DNA from: Fibrobacter sp. UBA4309
GTDB lineage: Bacteria > Fibrobacterota > Fibrobacteria > Fibrobacterales > Fibrobacteraceae
Assembly (NCBI RefSeq): GCF_002395745.1
Contig: NZ_DGUN01000020.1
Coordinates: 1 to 6,890 of the forward strand
Reading direction: 5' to 3'
DNA: 6,890 nucleotides
Shown: in pieces, positions 1-5,737 of the stretch
How the letters are laid out: every line of letters starts with the position of its first letter
Position numbering within the stretch: the first letter of the stretch is position 1
Notes under the pieces: generated by a model
Told to the model about the DNA's origin: nothing
Database searches by the model: none
The model's input: the letters and a program-made list of their open reading frames with translations, nothing else
Position numbers and translations under genes: made by a program

Positions 1-169
1 TGACTACTATAAGGAAACTCTCCCGCAGATCACGAAGGTTGACGTGGAAGGCTGGAAGAAGGAACTCGCCGACGTTAAGGAAAACCACTATCCGAAGTTC
101 GGCAAGCACCTCCCGAAGGAACTCTCCGAAATCATCGACATGATCCAGGATCGCCTCAATAAGGCATAA
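1..169 (+). CDS. pckG: Phosphoenolpyruvate carboxykinase (GTP), C-terminal end only
   Basis: The reading frame enters from the left edge (first full codon at base 2) and encodes the last 55 residues of a protein, ending with two consecutive in-frame stops, TAA then TAG (167-172). The visible tail has the pattern V-D-x-E-x-W-K-K-E-L, then Y-P-K-F-G-K-H-L-P-K-E-L, then a helix ending in D-R-L. From memory this matches the C-terminus of GTP-dependent PEP carboxykinases (VD..EW..EL..I.E....G..LP.....L..RL in actinobacterial enzymes). Such enzymes are about 600 residues long, so roughly nine tenths lies outside the window and no catalytic motif can be checked. Known role: reversible PEP + CO2 + GDP to oxaloacetate + GTP in the cytoplasm; in succinate-forming anaerobes it runs towards oxaloacetate. 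Lys- and Glu-rich, C-ending codons suggest high expression. The family call rests on a short tail only. Confidence 0.68.
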   Translation, partial: DYYKETLPQITKVDVEGWKKELADVKENHYPKFGKHLPKELSEIIDMIQDRLNKA

Positions 170-186
170 TAGGATTTCCTCCTAAC

Positions 187-225
187 AAAAGTCCTCGTGG
201 CTGCAATGCCGCGGGGATTTTTTTT
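187..225 (+). terminator. Intrinsic terminator after the PEPCK gene
   Basis: A 10-bp stem (192-201 TCCTCGTGGC with 208-217 GCCGCGGGGA, including two G-U pairs in RNA) has a 6-base loop and is followed by eight T (218-225). An A-run at 187-190 can extend the stem into the T tract. It lies 18-56 bases after the stop, the expected place. Because bases 197 onward are inside this hairpin, a start for the next gene at a GTG there is not credible. Confidence 0.93.
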
Positions 226-253
226 ACAAACAAAATTTTTTTTAAGCTATATT
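223..253 (+). promoter_or_regulatory. Putative promoter of the barrel/lipoprotein operon
   Basis: A TATATT box (248-253) fits a sigma-70-like -10 element. TTTACA (223-228) is a possible -35 but is 19 bases away, so it is weak. The -10 lies only 6 bases before the ATG at 260, which would put transcription start at or next to the start codon. Similar TATATT boxes precede the padR and GH94 genes in this window. Confidence 0.5.
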
Positions 254-259
254 AGAGAT

Positions 260-1681
260 ATGCTTAAAAAAGTTTTTCTTTTGGTGCTTGTAGCACTTTC
301 GTTCTCCTTTGCCGAGTTTTACTTTGCATACGATGCCTCGGAAGGAAGCGATACCGTTTCCATTGAAGTTTTCAATTGCGATAGCGACAGCGTCAGTTTC
401 GCTGTCCGCAAACGCGAACTCGCGAAACAGTTCAAAACATGCGCTGGAAAGCGCTCGAACTACAAGGTTTCCATGCTGTTCTTTACGGTGGCGGAGGGGG
501 AGACCGGGGCCGACGAGGAGGCCGAATGCTTCAAGGCATACTCCGATTCGCTGCTCTTGTTCGCGAGGTGTGGCGAGGCGGCCCTTTCAGGCAAGCCCCT
601 GTTCTCGCTCGACGAACGCTTGGCCTACCAGTACTATTTCGGATTGTTCAATAATGTTCTCCGGTACATCAGGGAATACGAAAAAGTCAACATGGCTTGG
701 GAAGGCAAGGACGCTCTCGACAAGTATAACATGGACGACGAGAAGAATGCCCTTTTGGCGATGTCGGTCGAGAATATGGAAAATGCCGTCGCCGAGGTGG
801 AGGGCTCCCGCGAAGACAAGGACATGCTGCTGTTATTTTATAAGTACCTGAGGGCGAAATACGATTGGCCGTACCGCTGTAGCATCAAGCCGGCCTTTAC
901 CTGCGATACGTCGTGGCTCGGCGAACAGAAGGCGGAATTCTTCAAGAAGTATCCGGAAACGCAGTACCGCGGCTTTATCGAGACGCAGATGCCCGGTTTT
1001 GCGGCCCCCACAGAAGAAGATAAAAAGCTCGCCCGTGCGGATGAAGAAAAAATTGAGCAGAAGAACCGCGAACGTGCTATCGAGCAGGAAAAGGCGGAAC
1101 GCAACGTGTGGGTGGCGCTCTCCGGCATGGCGATGTTCGGACTCCCGTCTACCTATACGAGTCATTTTGACGATAATTTTGACGTGTCGAACATGCTGAG
1201 CTTTGCCTTCAAGGCGTCGTGGCGCAGCATCGTGTTCCAGTACCAGTACTTTATGTCGTTCGGCGACAACAACAAGGGCGGTTCCGTTTCCGAGAAGGGC
1301 TACGCGCTGATGGGCGGCCTGATGCTCGGTCCCAAGAAAATCTTTACGGTCGATGTCCTGTTCGGCCTGGGATACATCGATACTTACCCGCTGGAAGAGG
1401 ACATGCGCGAAGCCAACCTGGACGACGAATCGTGGATGTTCGCCGTGCAGGGGACTTATTACATCCCGATTTCGGACTCCTGGGACGTGACGGCGCATTT
1501 GCAGGCCCGCATGAATTTCGTGGAGAATTACTGCAGGGACACCTACTGGGAAACGGGCTCTTACGGCAATAAGGAGTGCTGGGATCCGTACGCAGACGCC
1601 AACAATGAACGGTATTGGGACGATTTGCAGTGGACGTTCAGTGCCGGCATAGGTATCCGCTTCTGGAAACCCCGGTACTGA
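260..1681 (+). CDS. Exported protein with helical N-terminal part and predicted C-terminal outer-membrane beta-barrel, unknown function
   Basis: This 473-residue protein is not one I recognise. It starts at ATG 260 because residues 1-18 form a clear Sec signal peptide (Lys-Lys, a Leu/Val/Phe core, then S-F-S-F-A before E-F). A start upstream would lie inside the terminator hairpin. Residues about 20-245 look mostly helical, with acidic stretches and six Cys (40, 61, 90, 104, 207, 215). Residues about 251-281 are a Lys/Glu/Arg-rich helix or coiled coil. Residues 283-473 contain about eight alternating aromatic/small amphipathic strands (near 283-294, 311-321, 323-334, 345-357, 360-373, 390-403, 406-420, 455-469) and end in F-W-K-P-R-Y. 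This suggests an eight-stranded outer-membrane barrel; two more Cys (425, 440) sit in its last long loop. The next gene, 13 bases downstream, encodes a lipoprotein, so the two are probably co-transcribed. The barrel topology is my reading by eye, not a computed prediction. Confidence 0.85.
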   Translation: MLKKVFLLVLVALSFSFAEFYFAYDASEGSDTVSIEVFNCDSDSVSFAVRKRELAKQFKTCAGKRSNYKVSMLFFTVAEGETGADEEAECFKAYSDSLLLFARCGEAALSGKPLFSLDERLAYQYYFGLFNNVLRYIREYEKVNMAWEGKDALDKYNMDDEKNALLAMSVENMENAVAEVEGSREDKDMLLLFYKYLRAKYDWPYRCSIKPAFTCDTSWLGEQKAEFFKKYPETQYRGFIETQMPGFAAPTEEDKKLARADEEKIEQKNRERAIEQEKAERNVWVALSGMAMFGLPSTYTSHFDDNFDVSNMLSFAFKASWRSIVFQYQYFMSFGDNNKGGSVSEKGYALMGGLMLGPKKIFTVDVLFGLGYIDTYPLEEDMREANLDDESWMFAVQGTYYIPISDSWDVTAHLQARMNFVENYCRDTYWETGSYGNKECWDPYADANNERYWDDLQWTFSAGIGIRFWKPRY

Positions 1682-1685
1682 TTTC

Positions 1686-1690
1686 GGAGG
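1686..1690 (+). promoter_or_regulatory. Strong Shine-Dalgarno site of the lipoprotein gene
   Basis: GGAGG lies four bases before the ATG at 1695, within the 13-base gap after the barrel gene. It fixes the start and contrasts with the barrel gene itself, which has no usable site. Confidence 0.85.
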
Positions 1691-1694
1691 ATTC

Positions 1695-2303
1695 ATGAAA
1701 AGGTTTGCATGGCTTGTCGCTTTATTGTCGGTGGCTCTTGTCGGCTGTTCCGGGCCGCATGTCTCGGTTGACCCGGAATGGAAAGAGGCTCCTGCACGAT
1801 TCACTGTCTTGACGACGGCTCCTTTCACGTCTAATGCGGACGACATCACGGATGATTTCGGCGACCAGGATGTTTTTCGGCAGTGGTTCGTTAGCTACCT
1901 CGATACCGCGCTTGCCATAAGCTCGCCGGTCAGCCATTCCGTGAAACTTATTGATGACGGAGCCCTGGAGATGGAGCTTATGGACCTGGGTGGAGTCAAG
2001 GTCAAGATTCCGGTGCCCGTGGCGGCTAAACTGGATGGGGTGGACGGGCTTGTCCTTGTCGTCCATCCGGTGCTTTTCCGGCGCTACGAGATGTCTTGTC
2101 CTAGCGGTGGCTGCCTCAACAACAAGGAATTGATACTCCAGGTGGCGTACAGCGTAGTTTCGCTGGAAGCCGGCCGTATCTTGGCCTACGGGGTCGCCAA
2201 TTCGTCGGACTCGTTCTCCTTCGCCATGACCCGCGGAAACTGGGAAAAGGTCGTCCAGCGGCTGTCGTGGAAGCTCGTCGCGAAGACTCCGTTGGAAAAT
2301 TAG
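1695..2303 (+). CDS. Small outer-membrane lipoprotein, unknown function
   Basis: A 202-residue protein with a lipoprotein signal peptide: M-K-R, a hydrophobic core, then lipobox L-V-G-C with the lipidated Cys at residue 18. The +2 residue is Ser, so by the usual Lol rule it should go to the outer membrane. The mature part looks globular alpha/beta: a strand near residues 34-44 (R-F-T-V-L-T-T), an acidic Asp-rich segment (48-58), then K-V-K-I-P-V-P-V and a very hydrophobic G-L-V-L-V-V-H-P-V strand near 116-124. C135 and C140 flank P-S-G-G and could form a disulfide in the periplasm. I do not recognise a family. It is preceded by a strong ribosome site and sits 13 bases after the barrel gene, so it is probably the second gene of that operon and may partner the barrel. 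That partnership is inference from context only. Confidence 0.87.
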   Translation: MKRFAWLVALLSVALVGCSGPHVSVDPEWKEAPARFTVLTTAPFTSNADDITDDFGDQDVFRQWFVSYLDTALAISSPVSHSVKLIDDGALEMELMDLGGVKVKIPVPVAAKLDGVDGLVLVVHPVLFRRYEMSCPSGGCLNNKELILQVAYSVVSLEAGRILAYGVANSSDSFSFAMTRGNWEKVVQRLSWKLVAKTPLEN

Positions 2304-2320
2304 GCTTTTTTTTGCCCTTT

Positions 2321-2341
2321 TTGACTCTTTGTCAATTTTTT
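2321..2341 (+). terminator. Possible weak terminator of the envelope operon
   Basis: TTGAC (2321-2325) pairs with GTCAA (2331-2335) across a TCTTT loop and is followed by six T (2336-2341). The stem has only 5 bp, so it may be weak. Its left arm coincides with the likely -35 box of padR, so the same bases may serve both roles. A T-run flanked by GGC/GCC (2303-2316) just upstream may add to termination. Confidence 0.45.
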
Positions 2342-2350
2342 AGTTATATT
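2321..2350 (+). promoter_or_regulatory. Putative padR promoter
   Basis: TTGACT (2321-2326) matches a -35 box in 5 of 6 positions. An 18-base spacer leads to TATATT (2345-2350) as -10. Transcription would start near 2357, giving a leader of about 46 bases. The last three bases of the -10 are part of the inverted repeat at 2348-2362. Confidence 0.68.
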
Positions 2351-2362
2351 CCAAATTGGAAT
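2348..2362 (+). promoter_or_regulatory. Likely operator (perfect inverted repeat) over the padR -10 and start site
   Basis: ATTCCAA and TTGGAAT are exact reverse complements around one central A. The site overlaps the end of the -10 box and the expected start of transcription, a classic repressor position. Since PadR regulators often repress their own genes, autoregulation is the simplest reading, but binding by PadR is inferred. Confidence 0.6.
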
Positions 2363-2391
2363 AGGGTGCGTTTTGCTCCTGATTTTGGAAC

Positions 2392-2397
2392 AGAGGA
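2392..2397 (+). promoter_or_regulatory. Ribosome binding site deciding the padR start
   Basis: AGAGGA lies five bases before ATG 2403 and supports that start over an in-frame TTG at 2373, which would add ten residues not typical of the family. Confidence 0.75.
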
Positions 2398-2402
2398 TTG
2401 TT

Positions 2403-3005
2403 ATGAACCGTTATGACCTTGTCTTGCTCGGCCTGATTTTGGAGCATGAGCGCAGCGGATATGATATAATTACTGAAATTCGGGATAGGGAACTGGACCG
2501 CTGGGCAAACCTCAGCACCTCAACTGTCTATAACCGCTTGACGACGCTCGAGAAGAACGAGTGCATTGTCGGCCGCGCCGAACGCGACGGCAACCGCCCT
2601 GAACGCATCGTTTTCAATATTACCGAGAAGGGGAGGGACGTGCTCCGCAAGGAAGTCCTGAAGCACCTGACCGGTTTCAACGACGACCCGAGAACGCTGG
2701 GCTTCGCATTCCTTTTCGGTGCCGACAACAAGGAACTTGTCCGGTCCCTGGAGGTCCATGAACGCCGCCTGGTGCAGGAAATCGAGAATTTGGAAAAGAT
2801 GATTGCCGAAGAACCGCGTCCGACGCTCTACCCCGAAGGCCCGTTCCTCAACTGCATGAGCCGCGACCACATCCTTGTGGAACTGAAGTACGTGCGTGCC
2901 GCCATCGGTATCCTGCGCGACCCGATCCGCAACAAGAAGCTCGATGGCTACTTCTACATCAACTTCGGCAACCGCGACTTCGAGAATTTCAACCAGAAAG
3001 GTTAG
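2403..3005 (+). CDS. PadR-family transcriptional regulator
   Basis: This 200-residue protein begins with a PadR winged helix-turn-helix. Residues 5-24 (D-L-V-L-L-G-L-I-L...S-G-Y-D-I-I) match the family's opening helix and its G-Y-x-I signature. Residues 36-52 (N-L-S-T-S-T-V-Y-N-R-L-T-T-L-E-K-N) are the recognition-helix segment. Residues 58-82 form the wing and end in the usual I-T-E-K-G-R-D-V-L. The C-terminal half (about 108-172) has two long charged helices, as expected for the dimerising domain of the longer PadR subgroup. No ligand can be deduced. It has its own promoter with a palindrome over the -10, suggesting autorepression. The GH94 gene lies 172 bases downstream on the same strand and could be a target or an occasional read-through partner, but it has its own predicted promoter. 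The stop codon lies inside an inverted repeat arm. Confidence 0.92.
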   Translation: MNRYDLVLLGLILEHERSGYDIITEIRDRELDRWANLSTSTVYNRLTTLEKNECIVGRAERDGNRPERIVFNITEKGRDVLRKEVLKHLTGFNDDPRTLGFAFLFGADNKELVRSLEVHERRLVQEIENLEKMIAEEPRPTLYPEGPFLNCMSRDHILVELKYVRAAIGILRDPIRNKKLDGYFYINFGNRDFENFNQKG

Positions 3006-3125
3006 ACGAAAGAACGGCTCTGCGAGCCTGTAGACTATAGACGATAGATTTAAAATGACGCTTCGCGTGAAATAGAAAAGCTTTTCACCACTTTCTTTCG
3101 TCTTTCGTCTATCGTCTTTCGTCTA
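3003..3125. repeat. Structured intergenic element with nested inverted repeats
   Basis: The outer arms TAGACGAAAG (3003-3012) and CTTTCGTCTA (3116-3125) are perfectly complementary over 10 bp. A second, competing pair, 3031-3048 with 3108-3125, matches at 16 of 18 positions. Inside are small hairpins: GGCTC/GAGCC (3016-3028, loop TGC), ACGC/GCGT (3058-3068, loop TTC) and GTGAAA/TTTCAC (3067-3088). The left arm includes the padR stop codon. It could be a miniature inverted-repeat element, a dispersed fibrobacter repeat or a transcription attenuator; the sequence does not decide. No T-run typical of a terminator follows the hairpins. Confidence 0.7.
3096..3123. repeat. Four tandem 7-bp repeats, T(T/A)TCGTC
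   Basis: Units at 3096, 3103, 3110 and 3117 read TTTCGTC, TTTCGTC, TATCGTC and TTTCGTC. Inverted copies of the same heptamer occur at 3005-3011 (GACGAAA), 3033-3039 (GACTATA, one base different) and 3040-3046 (GACGATA), so the heptamer builds both arms of the surrounding inverted repeat. Confidence 0.85.
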
Positions 3126-3131
3126 AAAATC

Positions 3132-3137
3132 TATATT
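3132..3137 (+). promoter_or_regulatory. Putative -10 box of the GH94 gene
   Basis: TATATT in an A/T-rich stretch just after the heptamer repeats, with no clear -35 match (the -35 zone falls inside the repeats). Transcription would start near 3144, leaving a leader of about 34 bases. Confidence 0.5.
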
Positions 3138-3143
3138 TACCGC

Positions 3144-3155
3144 GTTAAATTTAAC
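3144..3155 (+). promoter_or_regulatory. 12-bp palindrome at the expected GH94 transcription start, possible operator
   Basis: GTTAAATTTAAC is a perfect palindrome six bases after the -10 box. Its position suits a repressor site, but its sequence differs from the padR inverted repeat, so another regulator would be expected. It could also be chance in A/T-rich DNA. Confidence 0.35.
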
Positions 3156-3168
3156 AACCCCATCTCAC

Positions 3169-3172
3169 GGAG
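3169..3172 (+). promoter_or_regulatory. Ribosome binding site of the GH94 gene
   Basis: GGAG lies five bases before the ATG at 3178 and supports this start, so the Lys-rich N-terminal tail is really translated. The next in-frame ATG would remove about 80 residues, including the conserved Y-G-Y-F-D-D motif. Confidence 0.8.
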
Positions 3173-3177
3173 ATACA

Positions 3178-5691
3178 ATGGCTACAAAACAGAAGAAGAG
3201 TGTCAAGAAGGTCGCCTCCAAGAAGGCTCCGGCCGCCCAGTACGGCTACTTCGATGACGCCGCGAAAGAATACGTGCTTACCACGCCGGCAACCCCGATC
3301 AAGTGGTGCAACTACGTCGGTACCTTGAATTTCGGCGGTATCGTGGATACTACCGGCGGTACCCTGGTTTGCAAGGGCGACCCCGCCCTGAACCGTATCA
3401 CCAAGTACATCGCCCAGATGCCGTGCTCTGATTTCAAGGCCAGCACCATCTATATCCGTATCAAGGAAGCCAAGGGCTACAAGGTGTTCTCTCCGTTTGT
3501 CGTTCCCACCCTCACCAAGATGGACAAGTGGGAATGCCACGTGGGTCTTTCTTACATGCGTTGGATTGCCGAATGCTGCGGGCTGCGTACCCAGGTGACG
3601 ATTTTCGTCCCGACCGGCTCCAACACCCTCCTCCAGGACATCCAGGTGACGAACCTCGGTGGTGCCGCCAAGGAAGTGGACATTATCCCGGTTTATGAAT
3701 TCAGCCACTTTGAAGCCGAAAAGCAGCTCACGAACGCCGACTGGGTTCCGCAGACCATGACCCTCAAGGGCCACTGGGAAAAGGACGGCCATGTGGTGCT
3801 CGAACAGTATGCCTACATGAAGCGTGACTACGCCGTGAACTACGTGACCGCCAACTGCAAGGTCGGTAGCTTCGACGGTGACCGCCGCGTGTTCCTCGGT
3901 GCCAACGAAATGGGCTCCTGGGCCGCTCCGCTCAGCCTCGCCAACAAGGAACTTTCCAACAGTGAATGTGACCGTGGCGACAACATCGCCGCCCTCATGA
4001 TTCATGGTGGCAAGATTGCCGCGAAGAAGACCTTCCGCTGCTGCACCCAGCTCGGTCAGGAACAGAGCCTCAAGGTTGCTGCCAAGGCCATCGCCAAGTA
4101 CCGTGACTTGAAGAACGTTGACAAGGCTTTCGACGAACTCGCCAAGTTCTGGGAAAACTACCTCTCCACGATCCAGGTGAAGACTCCTGACGCCTCCTTC
4201 AACACGATGGTGAACGTCCACAACCCGCGCCAGTGCCACACCACCAAGAACTGGAGCCGCTACCTCTCCCTGTACCAGCTGGGCTACGGCACCAGCCGCG
4301 GTATCGGTTACCGTGACTCCACGCAGGACTTGATGGGCGTGATGAGCCACATGCCGGAAGAAGCCTTGGTCCTCACCAAGAACCTCATCTCCGTGCAGCG
4401 CCCCGAAGGTAACGCCATGCACCAGTACGCTCCGCTCGCCCTCGCCGAAGACAACGGCAACGAAGCGAACGCCGGTGACTCCCGCGAAAAGGCCGGCGTC
4501 AAGGATGCCAAGGGCAATCCGATGTATGCCGACTGGTACGGCGACGACCACCTCTGGATTATCCTCACCGTGGCTTCTTACCTCAAGGAAACCGGCAAGA
4601 TGGACCTCCTCAAGGAAGAGATTCCGTTCTACGTCGCCGGCAAGAAGCGCAAGGACCGTCCGAAGGGCACTGTCCTCGAACACTTGAAGCGCGCCCTGAA
4701 GTTCACCCGTGAACACCTCGGCAAGCACAACCTCCCGCTCCTCGGCTTTGCCGACTGGAACGACTGCATGAACTTGCCCCTCGGTGCTGAATCCACCTTC
4801 AACACTGCCTTGTACGCCAAGGCCTTGCTCGAAATGATGGACATCGAAGAAGTCCTCGGCGACAAGAAGGCCGTCGAAATGTATAAGGGCTGGTACGAAG
4901 ACGTCAAGGCCGCCTTCAACAAGAGCGCCTGGGACGGCAAGTGGTGGACCCGCTGGTTCGACAAGGACGGCAACGGCTACGGTGTTGCCAAGGCCAAGTA
5001 CGGCAAGATTTACTGTAACGGTCAGTCCTGGCCGGTCATCGCCGGCATCGCTTACGGCGACCGCGCCAAGCAGGGCATGGACAGCCTGAACAAGCTCCTC
5101 AACACCAAGTACGGCGTGAAGAGCTCCACTCCGGGTTACCGCGGCTTTGAACCGGCCGTGGGTGGCATCTCCACCTATCCTCCCGGAGCCAAGGAAAACG
5201 GCGGTATCTTCCTCCACACGAACCCGTGGGTGATGATTGCCGAAACGATCCTCGGCCGTGGCGACAATGCCTTCCAGTATTACAACCAGATTAACCCGGC
5301 TTCCAAGAACGGAATTCTCGATATCTTCGAGTCTGAACCGTATTGCTATCCGCAGAACATCCTCGGTGACGAACACAAGCAGTTCGGCATGGGCCGTAAC
5401 GCATGGCTCTCCGGTACCTCCACCTGGACGTACCAGGCTGCCACGCAGTTCATCATCGGTATCCGCGCCAACTACAAGGGCCTCGTGGTCGATCCTTGCA
5501 TCCCGTCTAAGTGGGATGGCTTCGAAGCGACCCGTAAGTTCCGTGGCGCTACCTACCAGATCACGGTGAAGAACCCGAAGCACGTTTGCAAGGGTGTCGC
5601 CAAGATGGTGGTTGACGGCAAGGAAATCGACTCCAATGTTGCCCCAATCTTTACGAAGGGTGTCCACAAAGTCGAAGTCACCATGGGCTAA
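3178..5691 (+). CDS. GH94 glycoside phosphorylase, cellobiose phosphorylase type
   Basis: This 837-residue cytoplasmic enzyme (no signal peptide) belongs to GH94, formerly GT36; characterised cellobiose phosphorylases have about 810-830 residues. Known reaction: cellobiose + phosphate to alpha-glucose 1-phosphate + glucose. A Lys-rich tail (1-21, seven Lys) precedes Y-G-Y-F-D-D (22-27), the typical start of the N-terminal beta-sandwich. The helical-barrel part shows N-P-R-Q-C-H-T-T-K-N-W-S-R (349-361), R-G-I-G-Y-R-D-S (374-381), G-D-D-H-L-W (455-460) and A-D-W-N-D (525-529), which holds the family's catalytic acid. K-E-N-G-G-I-F-L-H (672-680) lies in the phosphate-binding region. No motif is broken. 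Codons are extremely biased (AAG, AAC, CTC, GAA), indicating high expression. It is monocistronic: its own -10 box and ribosome site lie upstream, a terminator downstream. Cellobiose is the likeliest substrate, but cellobionate or cellodextrins cannot be excluded. Confidence 0.93.
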   Translation: MATKQKKSVKKVASKKAPAAQYGYFDDAAKEYVLTTPATPIKWCNYVGTLNFGGIVDTTGGTLVCKGDPALNRITKYIAQMPCSDFKASTIYIRIKEAKGYKVFSPFVVPTLTKMDKWECHVGLSYMRWIAECCGLRTQVTIFVPTGSNTLLQDIQVTNLGGAAKEVDIIPVYEFSHFEAEKQLTNADWVPQTMTLKGHWEKDGHVVLEQYAYMKRDYAVNYVTANCKVGSFDGDRRVFLGANEMGSWAAPLSLANKELSNSECDRGDNIAALMIHGGKIAAKKTFRCCTQLGQEQSLKVAAKAIAKYRDLKNVDKAFDELAKFWENYLSTIQVKTPDASFNTMVNVHNPRQCHTTKNWSRYLSLYQLGYGTSRGIGYRDSTQDLMGVMSHMPEEALVLTKNLISVQRPEGNAMHQYAPLALAEDNGNEANAGDSREKAGVKDAKGNPMYADWYGDDHLWIILTVASYLKETGKMDLLKEEIPFYVAGKKRKDRPKGTVLEHLKRALKFTREHLGKHNLPLLGFADWNDCMNLPLGAESTFNTALYAKALLEMMDIEEVLGDKKAVEMYKGWYEDVKAAFNKSAWDGKWWTRWFDKDGNGYGVAKAKYGKIYCNGQSWPVIAGIAYGDRAKQGMDSLNKLLNTKYGVKSSTPGYRGFEPAVGGISTYPPGAKENGGIFLHTNPWVMIAETILGRGDNAFQYYNQINPASKNGILDIFESEPYCYPQNILGDEHKQFGMGRNAWLSGTSTWTYQAATQFIIGIRANYKGLVVDPCIPSKWDGFEATRKFRGATYQITVKNPKHVCKGVAKMVVDGKEIDSNVAPIFTKGVHKVEVTMG

Positions 5692-5696
5692 TTTGA

Positions 5697-5730
5697 ATTA
5701 TAACCGTCGGTTCTAATCCAAATTTGGATT
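5697..5730 (+). other. Two overlapping hairpins/palindromes in the GH94 3' untranslated region
   Basis: A hairpin with 8 of 9 stem positions paired and a 3-base loop spans 5697-5717. It overlaps a perfect 16-bp palindrome, AATCCAAATTTGGATT (5715-5730). Neither has its own T-run. They may stabilise the 3' end of the GH94 transcript, or the palindrome may bind protein: it shares the TCCAAA...TTGGA core with the inverted repeat in front of padR. Confidence 0.6.
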
Positions 5731-5737
5731 TATAAGG

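Noticed and set aside
197..259. Upstream GTG start for the barrel gene
   Set aside because: It lies within the hairpin and T-run of the PEPCK terminator, and it would bury a clear signal peptide 21 residues inside the protein.
833..1849. Open frame of 338 codons on the - strand across the barrel and lipoprotein genes
   Set aside because: It is a shadow of the biased + strand genes; it spans the junction of two well-supported genes and has no signal peptide or recognisable domain.
2373..2402. TTG start ten codons before the padR ATG
   Set aside because: ATG 2403 has AGAGGA at the right distance and gives the usual PadR N-terminus; TTG 2373 has no ribosome site.
3016..3028. Terminator for padR at the GGCTC-TGC-GAGCC hairpin
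   Set aside because: The stem has only 5 bp and is followed by TGTAGAC with no T-run, so intrinsic termination is not supported; it is kept only as part of the structured element.
3096..3123. CRISPR-like array in the heptamer repeats
   Set aside because: Units are 7 bp and directly adjacent, without spacers, so this is a tandem repeat.
3151..5667. Very long open frame (838 codons) on the - strand, opposite the GH94 gene
   Set aside because: It is explained by the strict codon use of the GH94 gene, which avoids the triplets that would read as stops on the other strand. The product is a Val/Gly/His-rich composition with no recognisable domain, and there is no promoter or ribosome site of its own.
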